A stretch of DNA of 64,000 nt, taken from the NCBI RefSeq assembly GCF_009720525.1, contig NZ_CP043930.1, positions 1,647,501 through 1,711,500 of the forward strand, in the 5' to 3' direction. The stretch comes from Gimesia benthica (GTDB taxonomy: Bacteria; Planctomycetota; Planctomycetia; Planctomycetales; Planctomycetaceae). This document shows positions 28,987 through 38,615 of this stretch, in pieces. The number at the start of each line of letters is the position of its first letter. Positions within the stretch are counted from its first letter, which is position 1. Position numbers and translations under genes: made by a program. The notes beneath the pieces were generated by a model. That model was given only the letters and a program-made list of their open reading frames with translations. It did no database searches and was not told the DNA's origin.

Positions 28987-30264
28987 ATGGATGAGTTTCA
29001 ACCACCGGCAAGCGGTGCTTCTATTACAACTCGCTGCTGTGTTGTAGGCGGAGGGCCAGCGGGATTATTTCTCGGCTATCTGCTGGGGCGGGCCGGCGTG
29101 GAAGTCATCGTACTGGAAAAACACAAAGACTTTCTGCGTGACTTTCGTGGCGACACCATTCATCCTTCTACACTGGAGCTGATGCATGAACTGGGCCTGC
29201 TCGATGAATTCCTGGGCATCGCGGACAAACACTTCGAATCTCTGAAACTCAATTTTGAAGGCCAGGATGTCGAAGGGCCTTACTTCACACACCTGCCGAC
29301 CCAATGCAAATTCATCACCTTTGCACCACAGTGGGATTTCCTGAATATGCTGGCCCGGCATGCCGCTGAATTCCCCAACTTCCAGGTACACATGCAGTCG
29401 AAAGCCACCGGTCTGATCTTTGACGGAGACCAGGTCGTGGGCGTCAAGGTGGAAGGAGTGAATGGAGAATATGAAATCAAAGCCGATCTTGTCGTCGGTG
29501 CCGACGGTCGAGGCTCGGACATGCGCCACGAAGCAGGTGTCGAAATCGTCGAAAAAGGAATTCCCATCGACGTACTCTGGTTCCGGGTCAGCAAAGCAGG
29601 CGAAGTCACCGACAACACACTGGCCCGCATTCGAGATGGGAGAATGTTAATCACCATCGACCGGGGAGACTACTTCCAGACCGGGATGATCATTCACAAA
29701 GGTTCCTTCGATGACTTGAAGCAGGAAGGCCTCGAAGCCTTTCGCAAACGGGTCGTCGATATACTGCCCGCCCTCTCTGATGGCATCAACGACATCGACT
29801 CGTGGGATAAGGTCCGTCTGCTGACCGTACAGCTGAATCATATTACCAACTGGGCTCGTCCGGGGCTGCTGTTCATTGGAGACGCAGCCCATGCGATGTC
29901 CCCTGTAGGAGGTGTTGGCGTCAATCTCGCAGTGCAGGATGCGGTCGCAGCAGCCAACATCCTGGCGGATCCGCTCTATAATGGAACCCTGACTCTGTCA
30001 GATCTGAAGCGGGTACAACAGCGGCGTGAACCACCGGCACTCCATATGCAGCGTCTGCAGGTCTTCGCACACCAACGACTGTTCGGTGGTAGCAGTGTCC
30101 CCGGTAAACCGATCTCAATTTCCTGGCCGTTACGGAAAATCGCCGGGCTGCTTGCCCCGATTCTCAGACGCAAAGCTGGAAAGATCATCGGACTCGGTTT
30201 ACTGCAGGAGCATATCGAATGCCCCAGTCGGGCCCCTCGCCCTGCAGAAGCGCCCGCGAAATGA
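28987..30264 (+). CDS. FAD-dependent aromatic-ring monooxygenase family protein
   Basis: 425 residues. The Rossmann FAD motif CCVVGGGPAGLFLGYLLGRAG is near 20-38 with ERhK-type Glu (VIVLEKH). RGDTIHPSTLELMHELGL follows, then the DG motif (LVVGADGRGSDMRHEAG) and the GD motif (FIGDAAHAMSPVGGVGVNLAVQDA) near 296, all diagnostic of the PHBH/UbiH class. It hydroxylates an aromatic or polyprenyl-aromatic substrate with O2 and NAD(P)H. The substrate is unknown. Cytoplasmic. Confidence 0.92.
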   Translation: MDEFQPPASGASITTRCCVVGGGPAGLFLGYLLGRAGVEVIVLEKHKDFLRDFRGDTIHPSTLELMHELGLLDEFLGIADKHFESLKLNFEGQDVEGPYFTHLPTQCKFITFAPQWDFLNMLARHAAEFPNFQVHMQSKATGLIFDGDQVVGVKVEGVNGEYEIKADLVVGADGRGSDMRHEAGVEIVEKGIPIDVLWFRVSKAGEVTDNTLARIRDGRMLITIDRGDYFQTGMIIHKGSFDDLKQEGLEAFRKRVVDILPALSDGINDIDSWDKVRLLTVQLNHITNWARPGLLFIGDAAHAMSPVGGVGVNLAVQDAVAAANILADPLYNGTLTLSDLKRVQQRREPPALHMQRLQVFAHQRLFGGSSVPGKPISISWPLRKIAGLLAPILRRKAGKIIGLGLLQEHIECPSRAPRPAEAPAK

Positions 30265-30376
30265 ACCGGTTCTACGGGAAGCTCTCTCGTAAAGAGAAAC
30301 TGCTGGAAACGGCATCGCCATGACTGCTACAATCGAGCAGTACACGATTGAAGTCCGTTTCCTGTGAAGGAGCAGC

Positions 30377-31393
30377 ATGTACTACTCGATTCTGCAGGCA
30401 TGCGTCTGCTGTCTCATTCTGAATCTCGCACTCTTATCGCCAGCCGGTGAAACCGCTCCCGATCCGGCTCGGGTTCGATCAGCCATTTCCCGTTCCATCC
30501 CCCTCATCGAAAAAGCAGCCGCCGGTTCAGCCCGTGAACGAACCTGTTTCACCTGTCATAATCAGGCCCTGGCCGTCCTGGTATTCAGTGAGGCACAGCC
30601 GCGGGGATTCAAAATTGATCAGACCATTTTTCAAAGACAGGTCGATCACACAGCAGCTGCCCTCAAGCGGGGGCTGGAAAAATATCAGGCGGGACAAGGT
30701 CAGGGAGGCGGTCCTGACATGGCCAGCTTCTCCCTCTGGACACTGGAGCTGGCAGGTAGGAAACCGGATGAAGTCACAGCAGCCGTCACCGGGTATCTGC
30801 TGGAACGCAACCGCTCCCGCGATCACTGGCTGCGTAATTCTACGCGGCCTCCGTCCATGTCCAGCGATACCAATACCAGCTATTTCGTGATCCGGGCACT
30901 GAGAAATTTTGGAACCAAGGAACAACAACCCCGGATCCAGGAACGTCTCGCTCAAAGCCGCGACTGGTTCCTGAAACTCAAACCGGCTTCCACCGAAGAA
31001 AGAGTCTTTCAGTTAAGAGCCTTCCTGGAATTAAGCGTTGAAGAGTCACAAATTCAAACGGCGGCCCGGGAACTGACACAGTTGCAGAATTCCGATGGGG
31101 GCTGGTCACAACTCCCCGAGATGACCAGCGACGCCTACGCGACAGGAACCGTGCTGGTGGCCCTTTTACGTTCGGGACAACGGAAGGCAAACGATGTGAG
31201 TATTCAACGCGGCATAAAATACCTGCTCGAGACTCAGCTCCCGGATGGCTCGTGGTATGTGAAATCGCGTGCCAATCCATTCCAGACTTACTTCGAAACC
31301 GGCTATCCGCACGGGAAAGACCAGTTCATCTCAGTCACTGCGGCCAGTTGGGCCACCGTTGCACTGCTACTGACTCTGCCGACCGATGAATAA
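30377..31393 (+). CDS. Exported protein with CxxCH motif and terpene-cyclase-like alpha-toroid repeats
   Basis: 338 residues; GAAGGAG seven bases before the ATG. Signal peptide 1-23. A single CFTCH heme-binding motif lies near residue 56. The remainder is made of helical repeats like squalene-hopene cyclase/prenyltransferase toroids with QW-like turns (QNSDGGWSQLPEMTSDAYATG; QLPDGSWYVKSRANPFQTYFETG; FISVTAASWATVALL). The catalytic DxDD of cyclases is not present. So it is probably a c-type cytochrome or binding protein on a toroid scaffold rather than a cyclase. Function unknown. Confidence 0.8.
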   Translation: MYYSILQACVCCLILNLALLSPAGETAPDPARVRSAISRSIPLIEKAAAGSARERTCFTCHNQALAVLVFSEAQPRGFKIDQTIFQRQVDHTAAALKRGLEKYQAGQGQGGGPDMASFSLWTLELAGRKPDEVTAAVTGYLLERNRSRDHWLRNSTRPPSMSSDTNTSYFVIRALRNFGTKEQQPRIQERLAQSRDWFLKLKPASTEERVFQLRAFLELSVEESQIQTAARELTQLQNSDGGWSQLPEMTSDAYATGTVLVALLRSGQRKANDVSIQRGIKYLLETQLPDGSWYVKSRANPFQTYFETGYPHGKDQFISVTAASWATVALLLTLPTDE

Positions 31394-31529
31394 TCTGTGA
31401 GAATCATCAGATTCGATTATGTCCGCGCGCTGCAATCTGTTATAACTCTGGGGAAGTTGCCACGAATGCAAGAGTTTATGACAGCGTCGCACTGTATTGC
31501 CAGCCAGATCATCAGGAGGATTCACGATC

Positions 31530-32378
31530 ATGTTTACCCGCATCTCAAACGGATGGGCGCTCTCAAAACAGAGTTTTCACGTCTTAATGCTGGATAAAGA
31601 ATTGCTGCTGTTTCCCATCATGAGTGGCATTTCCTGTCTGCTGGTACTGGCCAGCTTTGCCCTGCCTCTGTGGAACAGTAAATATGTTGATGTCATCATG
31701 AACGATCAACAGGCCCCACAGGATCCTGTCGCTTATGTGATTCTGTTTGCCTTCTATTTCGTAAATTACTTCGTGATGATCTTTTTCAACTCGGCCCTGA
31801 TGTCCTGTGCCATCATTCGACTGAAGGGGGGCAATCCAGGGATCGGCGATGGTTTTAATTCCGCCCTCAACCGCCTGCCGCAAATCGCCGGTTGGGCTCT
31901 GGTCAGTGCGACCGTAGGTTTCATCATCAAGATGATCGAGTCCCGCTCTGAGAGACTGGGACAGTTTGTCGCCGGCCTGCTCGGAATGGCCTGGTCGATT
32001 ACGACTTATTTCGTGATCCCCGTCCTGGTAGTCGAACGGAAAAACCCCTTTGAGTCAATTAAACGCTCTGTCGGAATTCTGCGCGAGACCTGGGGCGAAT
32101 CACTGGTCGCCAACTTCGGGATCGGCATGATCATGTTCCTGGTCATGATCCCGCTGATTGCAATGATTGTGGGTGGAGGCTTCTTAATCAGTTCAGGAAG
32201 TGTCGCCCTCGGTGGAGCTCTGATAGGAGTCGCCATTTTCGGTATTCTGCTGGCATCCCTGGTTTCCTCCGCCTGCCATTCGATCGTTATCGCAGCCATC
32301 TACCTCTACGCTGCAGAGGATGAAGTCCCGGAAGTTTTCGATCATGATCTGATCTCGCATGCCTTCGCTCAGAAATAG
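31530..32378 (+). CDS. DUF6159-type integral membrane protein
   Basis: 282 residues from the ATG at 31530, set by AGGAGG ten bases upstream. The N-terminus (RISNGWALSKQSFHVLMLDKELLLFP) followed by about six membrane segments matches the family that I recall as DUF6159. Gly/Ile-rich helices in the second half (MIVGGGFLISSGSVALGGALIGVAIFGILLA). Function unknown. Single gene. Confidence 0.82.
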   Translation: MFTRISNGWALSKQSFHVLMLDKELLLFPIMSGISCLLVLASFALPLWNSKYVDVIMNDQQAPQDPVAYVILFAFYFVNYFVMIFFNSALMSCAIIRLKGGNPGIGDGFNSALNRLPQIAGWALVSATVGFIIKMIESRSERLGQFVAGLLGMAWSITTYFVIPVLVVERKNPFESIKRSVGILRETWGESLVANFGIGMIMFLVMIPLIAMIVGGGFLISSGSVALGGALIGVAIFGILLASLVSSACHSIVIAAIYLYAAEDEVPEVFDHDLISHAFAQK

Positions 32379-32409
32379 AACCGATCGATGTATCTGAAGC
32401 AGATTCGAA

Positions 32410-33258
32410 TCAGGAACCCGAATCTGCTTCTCTCCAGATGCGACGGCACTCCAATGGATAATCGGTCAGCATGCCTTCCACTCCAGCCGCACGGATCTGA
32501 TTCCAGACTTTTGGATTCCGACGGGCCTCCCCTGCTCCACCAAAATTAAACAGCACCTGTTTGCCCTGCTGTTTGAGAGAGTCGACTTCTGACTTTTCGG
32601 GAACAAACGTCAGCAGAAAAACATCCAGTTTTCCCTCACTGAGACGAGCTTCCAGATTCTTCCGGCTGACATTTTGTCCAACGCGAAACTTTGGATTCAA
32701 CTTTTTCAGACGCTGACTCATATCAGCACTCTGATCGAAGCCAAAACAATCGCCGAACAGATCATACTTCTCCAGCAGTTGAATCAGTTTATGTTCGCCT
32801 TTCGGATTCAGCTGCTTGATGTTCAAGGCGATCACAGTCTCGCCCCGTTTGCGATCCCTGATCAGCTTCAGAGTCTCTTCCAGAGTGGGAATCCGTGTCT
32901 CTGCGAAAGCAGGATCAAACCACTTTCCAGCATCGAGCTGTTGAGCCTCGGCCCAGATGATGTCTCTGATGGAACGTTTGCCTCCGTCAGTTGTTCGCTG
33001 CAGACTGTCATCGTGAATGATGACCAGTTCTCCATCTTTTGTCGTTCGAATATCCAGTTCAATGCCCAGCCCGAGATCCAGGCACGTTGAAAACGCGGGG
33101 AGCGTATTTTCGGGAGCATGGCGCAGCAGCCCCCGATGCGCGATCAAGATTGGATCCCCTGCGAATAAAACCTCAGAGACGATGCTCAACGTACAGAGCA
33201 GACCGATTCCCATCTTTAGATAATTCAAAGCAACGCCCTTTCCGGATTCTGTTTTCAT
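32410..33258 (-). CDS. Exported glycerophosphodiester phosphodiesterase
   Basis: 282 residues from the ATG at 33258; the longer ORF would need a TTG. Signal peptide (LKMGIGLLCTLSIVSEVLFAG). GDPD core: PILIAHRGLLRHAPENTLPAF (catalytic His and Glu), LGIELDIRTTKDGELVIIHDDSLQRTTDG (metal Glu/Asp and second His). It hydrolyses glycerophosphodiesters to glycerol-3-phosphate and an alcohol, in the periplasm. The end of the gene is 31 bases from the convergent DUF6159 gene. Confidence 0.92.
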   Translation of the reverse strand: MKTESGKGVALNYLKMGIGLLCTLSIVSEVLFAGDPILIAHRGLLRHAPENTLPAFSTCLDLGLGIELDIRTTKDGELVIIHDDSLQRTTDGGKRSIRDIIWAEAQQLDAGKWFDPAFAETRIPTLEETLKLIRDRKRGETVIALNIKQLNPKGEHKLIQLLEKYDLFGDCFGFDQSADMSQRLKKLNPKFRVGQNVSRKNLEARLSEGKLDVFLLTFVPEKSEVDSLKQQGKQVLFNFGGAGEARRNPKVWNQIRAAGVEGMLTDYPLECRRIWREADSGS

Positions 33259-33398
33259 TCGGTTCTGAGTGAGACCAGACAACCAGTTTACATAGCCTTT
33301 CAGTTAAAATCAGCCTCCGGGATTAGAATCTGCTTGAACCAGCTTCGCTGGTCCCTTTATCATCGAAAGAGTTCACATCATTATCCGCCAGCTTTCGA

Positions 33399-35486
33399 AT
33401 GGTAAAACCCATGCCTTTGAGAATCTTTCTGCTGCTCCTGCTCTGTTTTACAACCAGCTTACTGCGGGCTGCCGAGACAACTTTTGAACTGAAAATGTCT
33501 GCGGTAGAGTACCAGCGTTTTGTTTCAGGTCTCGGGAAGCAGGATCTGGCTCTTGCTGAAGTCAGTGTTTTTCCAGGACAGCGATCCATCGAATTTGCAG
33601 CAATCGCCGTCCCCCGTGCTGGTCAGCGAGACTGGAAAGCGCATCACGGGCTGACGATCGGTCAGCTGAATCAGAAATTAGAAGAATATGCTGCAGATGG
33701 GTTTCAACCCATGGATATCAGCGGGTGTGAACTAAGAGGCTCTGCCCGTTATGCTGTCATCTGGGAAAAGGGGGCCGCTCCCGATTTCATTTTGAAACAT
33801 TCCCTCGATGATGCCGAGCTCAAGGAAACTCTGGAGACACTGAAAGAAAAGGGGTATAGTCCGCTTTCCCTGGATGGATTCGCTCTCCGCAATAAAGCCT
33901 CCCATGCGGGGATCTGGGTTAAACAGCAGGCAAACGCCTGGGAAGCAGAATGTAATGTCCCCGCAGACAGTTTTCCTCAGACCTACGACGAGTTTATAGC
34001 GCGTGGTTATCGCCTGGAAGAACTCTGCGGGTTCAGTATTGGTAACACTCCCTTTTACCATGCCCTCTGGTCCAAAGTTTCTGGCCCGATCTGGCAGGCA
34101 CGATTTCATTCTACTGCCAGTCAATTAGAGGAAGTCGACAAGCAACGCAGAACCGAGAATCTGGAGCTGTCTTATCTGGATGGCTACCAGGTAAACGGCA
34201 AGACTTTTTTCAACGCCATCTGGAGAAAACCGGAGCAGAGATCTCGCATGACTCCCTCACCGATCCGCTGGCAGACCGCCGCTGACATACCGGTCACCGG
34301 TCTGGAACAGCCGGAATTCGCTTCACTGGACCAGTCAATCAAAGAGTTCCTGCTCGAACACCATCCCCCGGGTGCATCTGTCGCGGTCAGCTATCGTGGT
34401 CGTCTCGTTTACGCTCGCGGTTTTGGTTACGCCGATGTTGAGCAAAAGAAAAAGGTCCAGCCAGACAGCCAGTTTCGGATTGCCAGCCTCTCCAAGCCTA
34501 TCACAGCCGTAGCCATCATGAAGCTCATCGAACAGGGAAAATTGCAGCTGGACACGAAGGTCTTTTCAGTCTTGAAAGATTACCAGAAGGAGCTGGCAGC
34601 TCCAGAAGTCGATTCGCGTCTGAAAGATATTACGATTCAGAATCTGCTGAATCATACAGGAGGCTGGGACCGGGATGCCTCCTTTGACCCCATGTTTCGT
34701 TCGGTTGCTTTCGCCAGACAACTGGGCAAGCAGCCTCCCGCTGAAGCGGACGATGTAATTCGCATCATGGTACAGAAACCGCTCGATTTTGCCCCTGGTG
34801 AAAAGTATGCCTACTCCAATTTTGGCTACTGCCTGCTGGGTCGAGTGATCGAAGAAGTAACGGGAAAGCCTTACGCAGAATATGTGCAGCAGACGATCTG
34901 CCAGCCACTGGGTATGAAACACACAGAGCTCGGCAGGACACTGCTCATCAACCGACGTCCCAATGAGGTCAAATATTACAGCGGCAATGTTGGTAGTACA
35001 GTCTATTCGAATAATACGCTCTCCGAAGTGCCGCGTCCGTATGGTGCCTGGTACCTGGAAGCAATGGACTCACACGGAGGCTGGATTTCTTCAGCCCCGG
35101 ACCTGGTACGCTTCGCAACTGCGTTCAACCTGCCGGATGAATGCCCGATCCTGCAGGCTCCTGCCCTTTCCCAGATGTTTGCCCGTCCTGAAGGGAGTGC
35201 GGGCTTCACAGAGGATGGCGTCCCCAAAGTTGCCTATTATGCCTGTGGTTGGATGGTGCGGCCGATCGACACAGCGGGCAATGCAAACCACTGGCATATG
35301 GGAGCCCTGGATGGCACTTCAACCTTACTCGTCAGACGACTGGATCGAATCAACTGGGCCATCCTATTCAATACCCACCAGGGTGCCGACCAGAAACGAC
35401 TATCAAACCTGATCGATGCCCCCATGCATCGCTGGATCAACCAGATCGAAAACTGGCCTGAAAAAGATCAGTTTCGAGAAGATTGA
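33399..35486 (+). CDS. Secreted beta-lactamase-fold serine hydrolase with four N-terminal tandem repeats
   Basis: 695 residues, signal peptide 1-24. Residues ~70-290 carry four ~55-residue repeats (HHGLTIGQLNQKLEEYAADGF... AVIWEKG; ...GYSPLSLDGF... GIWVKQ; ...GYRLEELCGF... ALWSKV; ...LSYLDGYQVNG... AIWRKP) of the bacterial tandem repeat type (BTRD1) seen in polyglycine hydrolases. The C-terminal class C beta-lactamase/D-aminopeptidase domain has all three motifs: SLSK near 364, YSN near 471, HMG near 633. It probably acts as a peptidase or esterase outside the cell; an antibiotic role is not implied. The start may be the Met at codon 5. Confidence 0.9.
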   Translation: MVKPMPLRIFLLLLLCFTTSLLRAAETTFELKMSAVEYQRFVSGLGKQDLALAEVSVFPGQRSIEFAAIAVPRAGQRDWKAHHGLTIGQLNQKLEEYAADGFQPMDISGCELRGSARYAVIWEKGAAPDFILKHSLDDAELKETLETLKEKGYSPLSLDGFALRNKASHAGIWVKQQANAWEAECNVPADSFPQTYDEFIARGYRLEELCGFSIGNTPFYHALWSKVSGPIWQARFHSTASQLEEVDKQRRTENLELSYLDGYQVNGKTFFNAIWRKPEQRSRMTPSPIRWQTAADIPVTGLEQPEFASLDQSIKEFLLEHHPPGASVAVSYRGRLVYARGFGYADVEQKKKVQPDSQFRIASLSKPITAVAIMKLIEQGKLQLDTKVFSVLKDYQKELAAPEVDSRLKDITIQNLLNHTGGWDRDASFDPMFRSVAFARQLGKQPPAEADDVIRIMVQKPLDFAPGEKYAYSNFGYCLLGRVIEEVTGKPYAEYVQQTICQPLGMKHTELGRTLLINRRPNEVKYYSGNVGSTVYSNNTLSEVPRPYGAWYLEAMDSHGGWISSAPDLVRFATAFNLPDECPILQAPALSQMFARPEGSAGFTEDGVPKVAYYACGWMVRPIDTAGNANHWHMGALDGTSTLLVRRLDRINWAILFNTHQGADQKRLSNLIDAPMHRWINQIENWPEKDQFRED

Positions 35487-35503
35487 ATCGCTTCGGTACA
35501 CCT

Positions 35504-36607
35504 CTATTTTTTGAGATGCCGATCAAAAAACTGGTAAGCGGTTTCACGCGTCGTGGGTGGAAAATCGTGCTGTGCCTCAGGGTATGTGGCCTGCAGATTC
35601 TCTGGGTGTCCTGATAACTGATAGACCGGTTGCGCAATCCGAATCACATCTTTCACCCCCGAGACCTCAAAATTACTGTCGCTCACAGGAGCACATGCCA
35701 GAAAAGCCCGCGGCGCAAAGCTGGCCACGATCTCGGTGAAATCAAAGGGAACCTGATTCGGATCATTCTGGTATTTACTGTTGATCAACGGCATATAGCG
35801 GTCACTGGTCCAGCCTTTCAGCTTTCCGCCGTAGTACTTATGGAAACGGGTGAAGCCACAGCTTGATACCAGGGCCTTGATACGAGTATCAAAGGCCGCG
35901 GTAAACATCGTATTATGCCCCCCCAGCGAATGTCCCACACAACCGATCTGATCCGCGTTGACATAATCCAGTGACTGCAACAGATCAATGGACCGCATAT
36001 TGTCATAGATCGCCTTCATGGTCCCACTACGGTATTCGGGATGCGCCTTGAAGTCATACGGATACTCACCGAACGAAGGGTAATCGGGGGCGAGTGTGAC
36101 ATAACCCCGCTCTGCCAGTTCGATCGCATACTTCAGATTGGGCAGTCCCCGAATCCCCGCCGGTTCCTCTTTTCCGATCTGCGAATTCGTCTGATGCAGG
36201 CAGAGAATGGCAGGCACTCGATGCTCGGCAGAGGCACCCGGAGGAATAAACAGATATGCTTTGACCCGCTGCTGCAGATCGTCGGTGTGATACGAGATTT
36301 TCAGTCGCTTCACCCTGCCCAGATCGGTCTCTTCCAGCACTTTCATCTCCTGGGGCACAGGTTGCTTCGGCTGGGGCACTTCGCCCATCACCGTCTGCAT
36401 ATTAGACAGGATGTGCTGTCTCCGAGTTTGCCAGTCGTTCCAGTTTTTGACCGACTGTTTCTCATTATTCTGATCCAGATAGTAAGACAGATCCAGGTGC
36501 TCCCGATAAACGGGAGCAGCCTGTTCTGTCTCAGACTGCTGTTCTGCCGCCTGTAACCCGGAGAGACATCCCCACAGACACATCATCCATCCACTTATCC
36601 GCAGCAT
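35504..36607 (-). CDS. Secreted alpha/beta-hydrolase (acetyl-xylan-esterase-like)
   Basis: 367 residues with a signal peptide (ISGWMMCLWGCLSGLQA). Nucleophile elbow GHSLGGHNTMF near 230, oxyanion region ILCLHQTN, YVTLAPDYPSFGEYPYDF, acid region APRAFLACAPVSD, catalytic His in EAQHDFP near 350. Typical of planctomycete dienelactone hydrolase/esterase proteins clustered with carbohydrate genes. It is convergent with the beta-lactamase-fold gene (17 bases apart). Confidence 0.88.
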   Translation of the reverse strand: MLRISGWMMCLWGCLSGLQAAEQQSETEQAAPVYREHLDLSYYLDQNNEKQSVKNWNDWQTRRQHILSNMQTVMGEVPQPKQPVPQEMKVLEETDLGRVKRLKISYHTDDLQQRVKAYLFIPPGASAEHRVPAILCLHQTNSQIGKEEPAGIRGLPNLKYAIELAERGYVTLAPDYPSFGEYPYDFKAHPEYRSGTMKAIYDNMRSIDLLQSLDYVNADQIGCVGHSLGGHNTMFTAAFDTRIKALVSSCGFTRFHKYYGGKLKGWTSDRYMPLINSKYQNDPNQVPFDFTEIVASFAPRAFLACAPVSDSNFEVSGVKDVIRIAQPVYQLSGHPENLQATYPEAQHDFPPTTRETAYQFFDRHLKK

Positions 36608-36667
36608 TTCTGATCCGCCTTTCTACAGAAGTTTCTCGCAGATTACATTTGCCATTGAAATAGACGA

Positions 36668-37918
36668 CTACTTGGATTCCGGCTTCACTGGCTCTGCAGC
36701 CGCTTCAAGAACATGTTCCACAATCGATTCTTTCAGCAGTTTGTGGTCTGATTCAACATCGATCAGCAGGTTATTCCCGAAGATCACATGGGTCGTTGGT
36801 TCGATCACTTCCACTGCCTTGGGACGCACTGAAGAGAACAGGTTGCCGGAAACAGTAATTCCCCGAGTCTTATCCAGTGTCAGACCAGCAGCTTTAAGGT
36901 CATTGGTGCGGCGTTTGACCATTCCTTTTCCAATGTAACTGTTGGAGAAGTTATTGCCTGTCACTGTAATCCGGCCGGACTGAGGACCAATCCACAATGC
37001 ATCTTCTGCGAGCAGTGTGAAGGTATTCGCACTCACAGCACAGCCATGCGCATCTTTGAGAATAATCCCTTTTCCGTTATGCGCGATCACGTTCGCAGAC
37101 ATCGTAATGCCGTAGCATTCCCGGTCGAGGATGATGGCACTCCCGTTACATTCTTCAATCATGTTGGCGCTGACAATAGAGCCATAGGTATTCTCAATGA
37201 TCACGCCATGCCGCAGGTGGTCATCCAGATTATTTCCGCTCATACACAGGTTAAAACCATCATCGCAGCGCAGGGCATCCTGGTTCTCTTCAAAGTGATT
37301 GGCTGAAACAACAATATCATGGCAGCCGAGCAGGTTCAGACCAACAGCCTTGTTGTATGTGATCAGACAGTCTGAAACGCGGGGATCTTCAAAACAGAAG
37401 TCCAGAAAGATCCCATCACCGCCGTGGTAGCTGCTGGTAACTCCATGGATATAGATTTCCTGCACCCACTTGGCATTGATACCCCGTCCACTCTTTTCAT
37501 TTCCGGTCACACGAAAGTTCTGCAACTGCACACGCCAGATACGGGGCTTCGGGTCTTTTTTCCCGTCAGGCAGTTTCATATCAGCCGGGGGATGGATCTG
37601 AATTGCATCCAGGCCCTCTTCATTCTTGTTATGGATATGCGTTGCTCCCCCTGCACCGACCAGAGTAAAATCTCCACTGGTAATCACAAGCGGTTTATCA
37701 ATTTCAAATTTACCGGGAGGCAGCATCACAATCCCCCCCTCAGCAGGAACCGCATCAATGGCTTCCTGAATTGTGGAGTAATTGATTGCGTGGATCACAG
37801 GTCGTGCACCAGCCAGTTTCGGCTCTGCCGCTCCTGCTGAAACCGGGCGATAATTCAGCTGAAAACTGAGTGTAAATGTCAGCATTAAAAACAGAACCAT
37901 TCGTTGTAAACTCATCAT
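36668..37918 (-). CDS. Secreted right-handed parallel beta-helix protein
   Basis: 416 residues from the ATG at 37918 (an AGAGG site); a further in-frame ATG 36 codons upstream lacks a ribosome site. Signal peptide (MVLFLMLTFTLSFQL). Repeated coils with SANxF/VSGNxF turns (IVVSANHFEEN, SIVSANMIEECN, ITMSANVIAHN, CAVSANTFTLL, ITVTGNNFSNS, ITVSGNLFSSV) show a pectate-lyase-like beta-helix with periplasmic copper-binding-type repeats. It starts with INYSTIQEAIDAVPAEGGIVMLPPG. A polysaccharide lyase or binding role is likely; the active site was not identified. Confidence 0.88.
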   Translation of the reverse strand: MMSLQRMVLFLMLTFTLSFQLNYRPVSAGAAEPKLAGARPVIHAINYSTIQEAIDAVPAEGGIVMLPPGKFEIDKPLVITSGDFTLVGAGGATHIHNKNEEGLDAIQIHPPADMKLPDGKKDPKPRIWRVQLQNFRVTGNEKSGRGINAKWVQEIYIHGVTSSYHGGDGIFLDFCFEDPRVSDCLITYNKAVGLNLLGCHDIVVSANHFEENQDALRCDDGFNLCMSGNNLDDHLRHGVIIENTYGSIVSANMIEECNGSAIILDRECYGITMSANVIAHNGKGIILKDAHGCAVSANTFTLLAEDALWIGPQSGRITVTGNNFSNSYIGKGMVKRRTNDLKAAGLTLDKTRGITVSGNLFSSVRPKAVEVIEPTTHVIFGNNLLIDVESDHKLLKESIVEHVLEAAAEPVKPESK

Positions 37919-38026
37919 GGCAGGCAGGACCTCTCTTGAACAGAAAAGCGGATTGCAGGACTGAGGACCCAAACGACAACGTTGATCCTCACGATCAGAT
38001 TGCAGGAAATCACTGAGAAAGCACAA

Positions 38027-38400
38027 CTTAACTTTCTTACGTAATTAGTACTATCTCAACGGAATCGACGAGGTTAGTCAAGCAGTAGAAGCCAGGCGGC
38101 GCTGAATTGATCTGTATTTAGGAGAGCCTGCTGCCCTGCTTTGAGCGTCAAGCATTATCTGTCACAATGACGAGATCCATTCTGAGTACCATCACCTGTG
38201 ATCGCGCCAGCGGCTTGTTTTTTATGCTGGGATTGCTAGAATGCGTTCCTGCGACAGTTGCAACCAGATCACATTTCAGTAACATAAACTGAGACAACAG
38301 GTTGCATCTGAATCATCACAGATACGACAGCCGGAAAGAGAAACTTTCCGTTTTTGTCAGTAACCTGTGTCGCGATTATCTGGTCTAATCCATCAGATCT
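38027..38400. other. Intergenic region before tRNA-Arg
   Basis: 374 bases. Near its end is a hairpin with T5 (CGGAAAG / CTTTCCG, 38332-38355), followed by a possible tRNA promoter (TTGTCA 38354-38359, 17 bases, TATCTG 38377-38382). Nothing else seen. Confidence 0.45.
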
Positions 38401-38474
38401 GCACCCGTAGCTCAACTGGATAGAGCACCGGTCTTCGGAACCGGGGGTTAGGGGTTCGAATCCCTTCGGGTGTA
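38401..38474 (+). tRNA. tRNA-Arg(TCG)
   Basis: Acceptor GCACCCG/CGGGTGT (first pair G-T), D-arm AGCTCAACTGGATAGAGC, anticodon stem CCGGT/ACCGG with loop CTTCGGA (anticodon TCG), T-arm with GGGTTCGAATCCC, discriminator A. No encoded CCA. A recombinase gene starts 141 bases downstream and the base composition changes here, so its 3' end is a likely integration site. Confidence 0.95.
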
Positions 38475-38478
38475 TATT

Positions 38479-38513
38479 AAACACGGCCTACATTTTTGTA
38501 AGCCGTGTTTTTT
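38479..38513 (+). terminator. tRNA-Arg terminator
   Basis: Stem AACACGGC / GCCGTGTT with a 14-base loop and T run, five bases after the tRNA end. Confidence 0.85.
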
Positions 38514-38554
38514 CACGTGCTTACAAAATTATCTACTCTTGGCCCCCCTCTCTG

Positions 38555-38598
38555 TGGCCGATAAAATGGCCGATAAAGCAACCTAAAGTGGCCGATAA
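38555..38598 (+). repeat. Three phased direct repeats before the recombinase
   Basis: TGGCCGATAA occurs exactly at 38555, 38567 and 38589 (spacing 12 and 22 bases, about one and two helical turns). It is 17 bases before the recombinase start codon, in the expected place for recombinase arm sites or an autoregulatory operator. Confidence 0.75.
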
Positions 38599-38615
38599 GC
38601 ACGCGAAAGGCAAAA

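Noticed and set aside
38269-38484. 71-codon minus-strand ORF over tRNA-Arg
   Set aside because: It overlaps the tRNA antisense and has no ribosome site; tRNA antisense ORFs of this kind are common artefacts.
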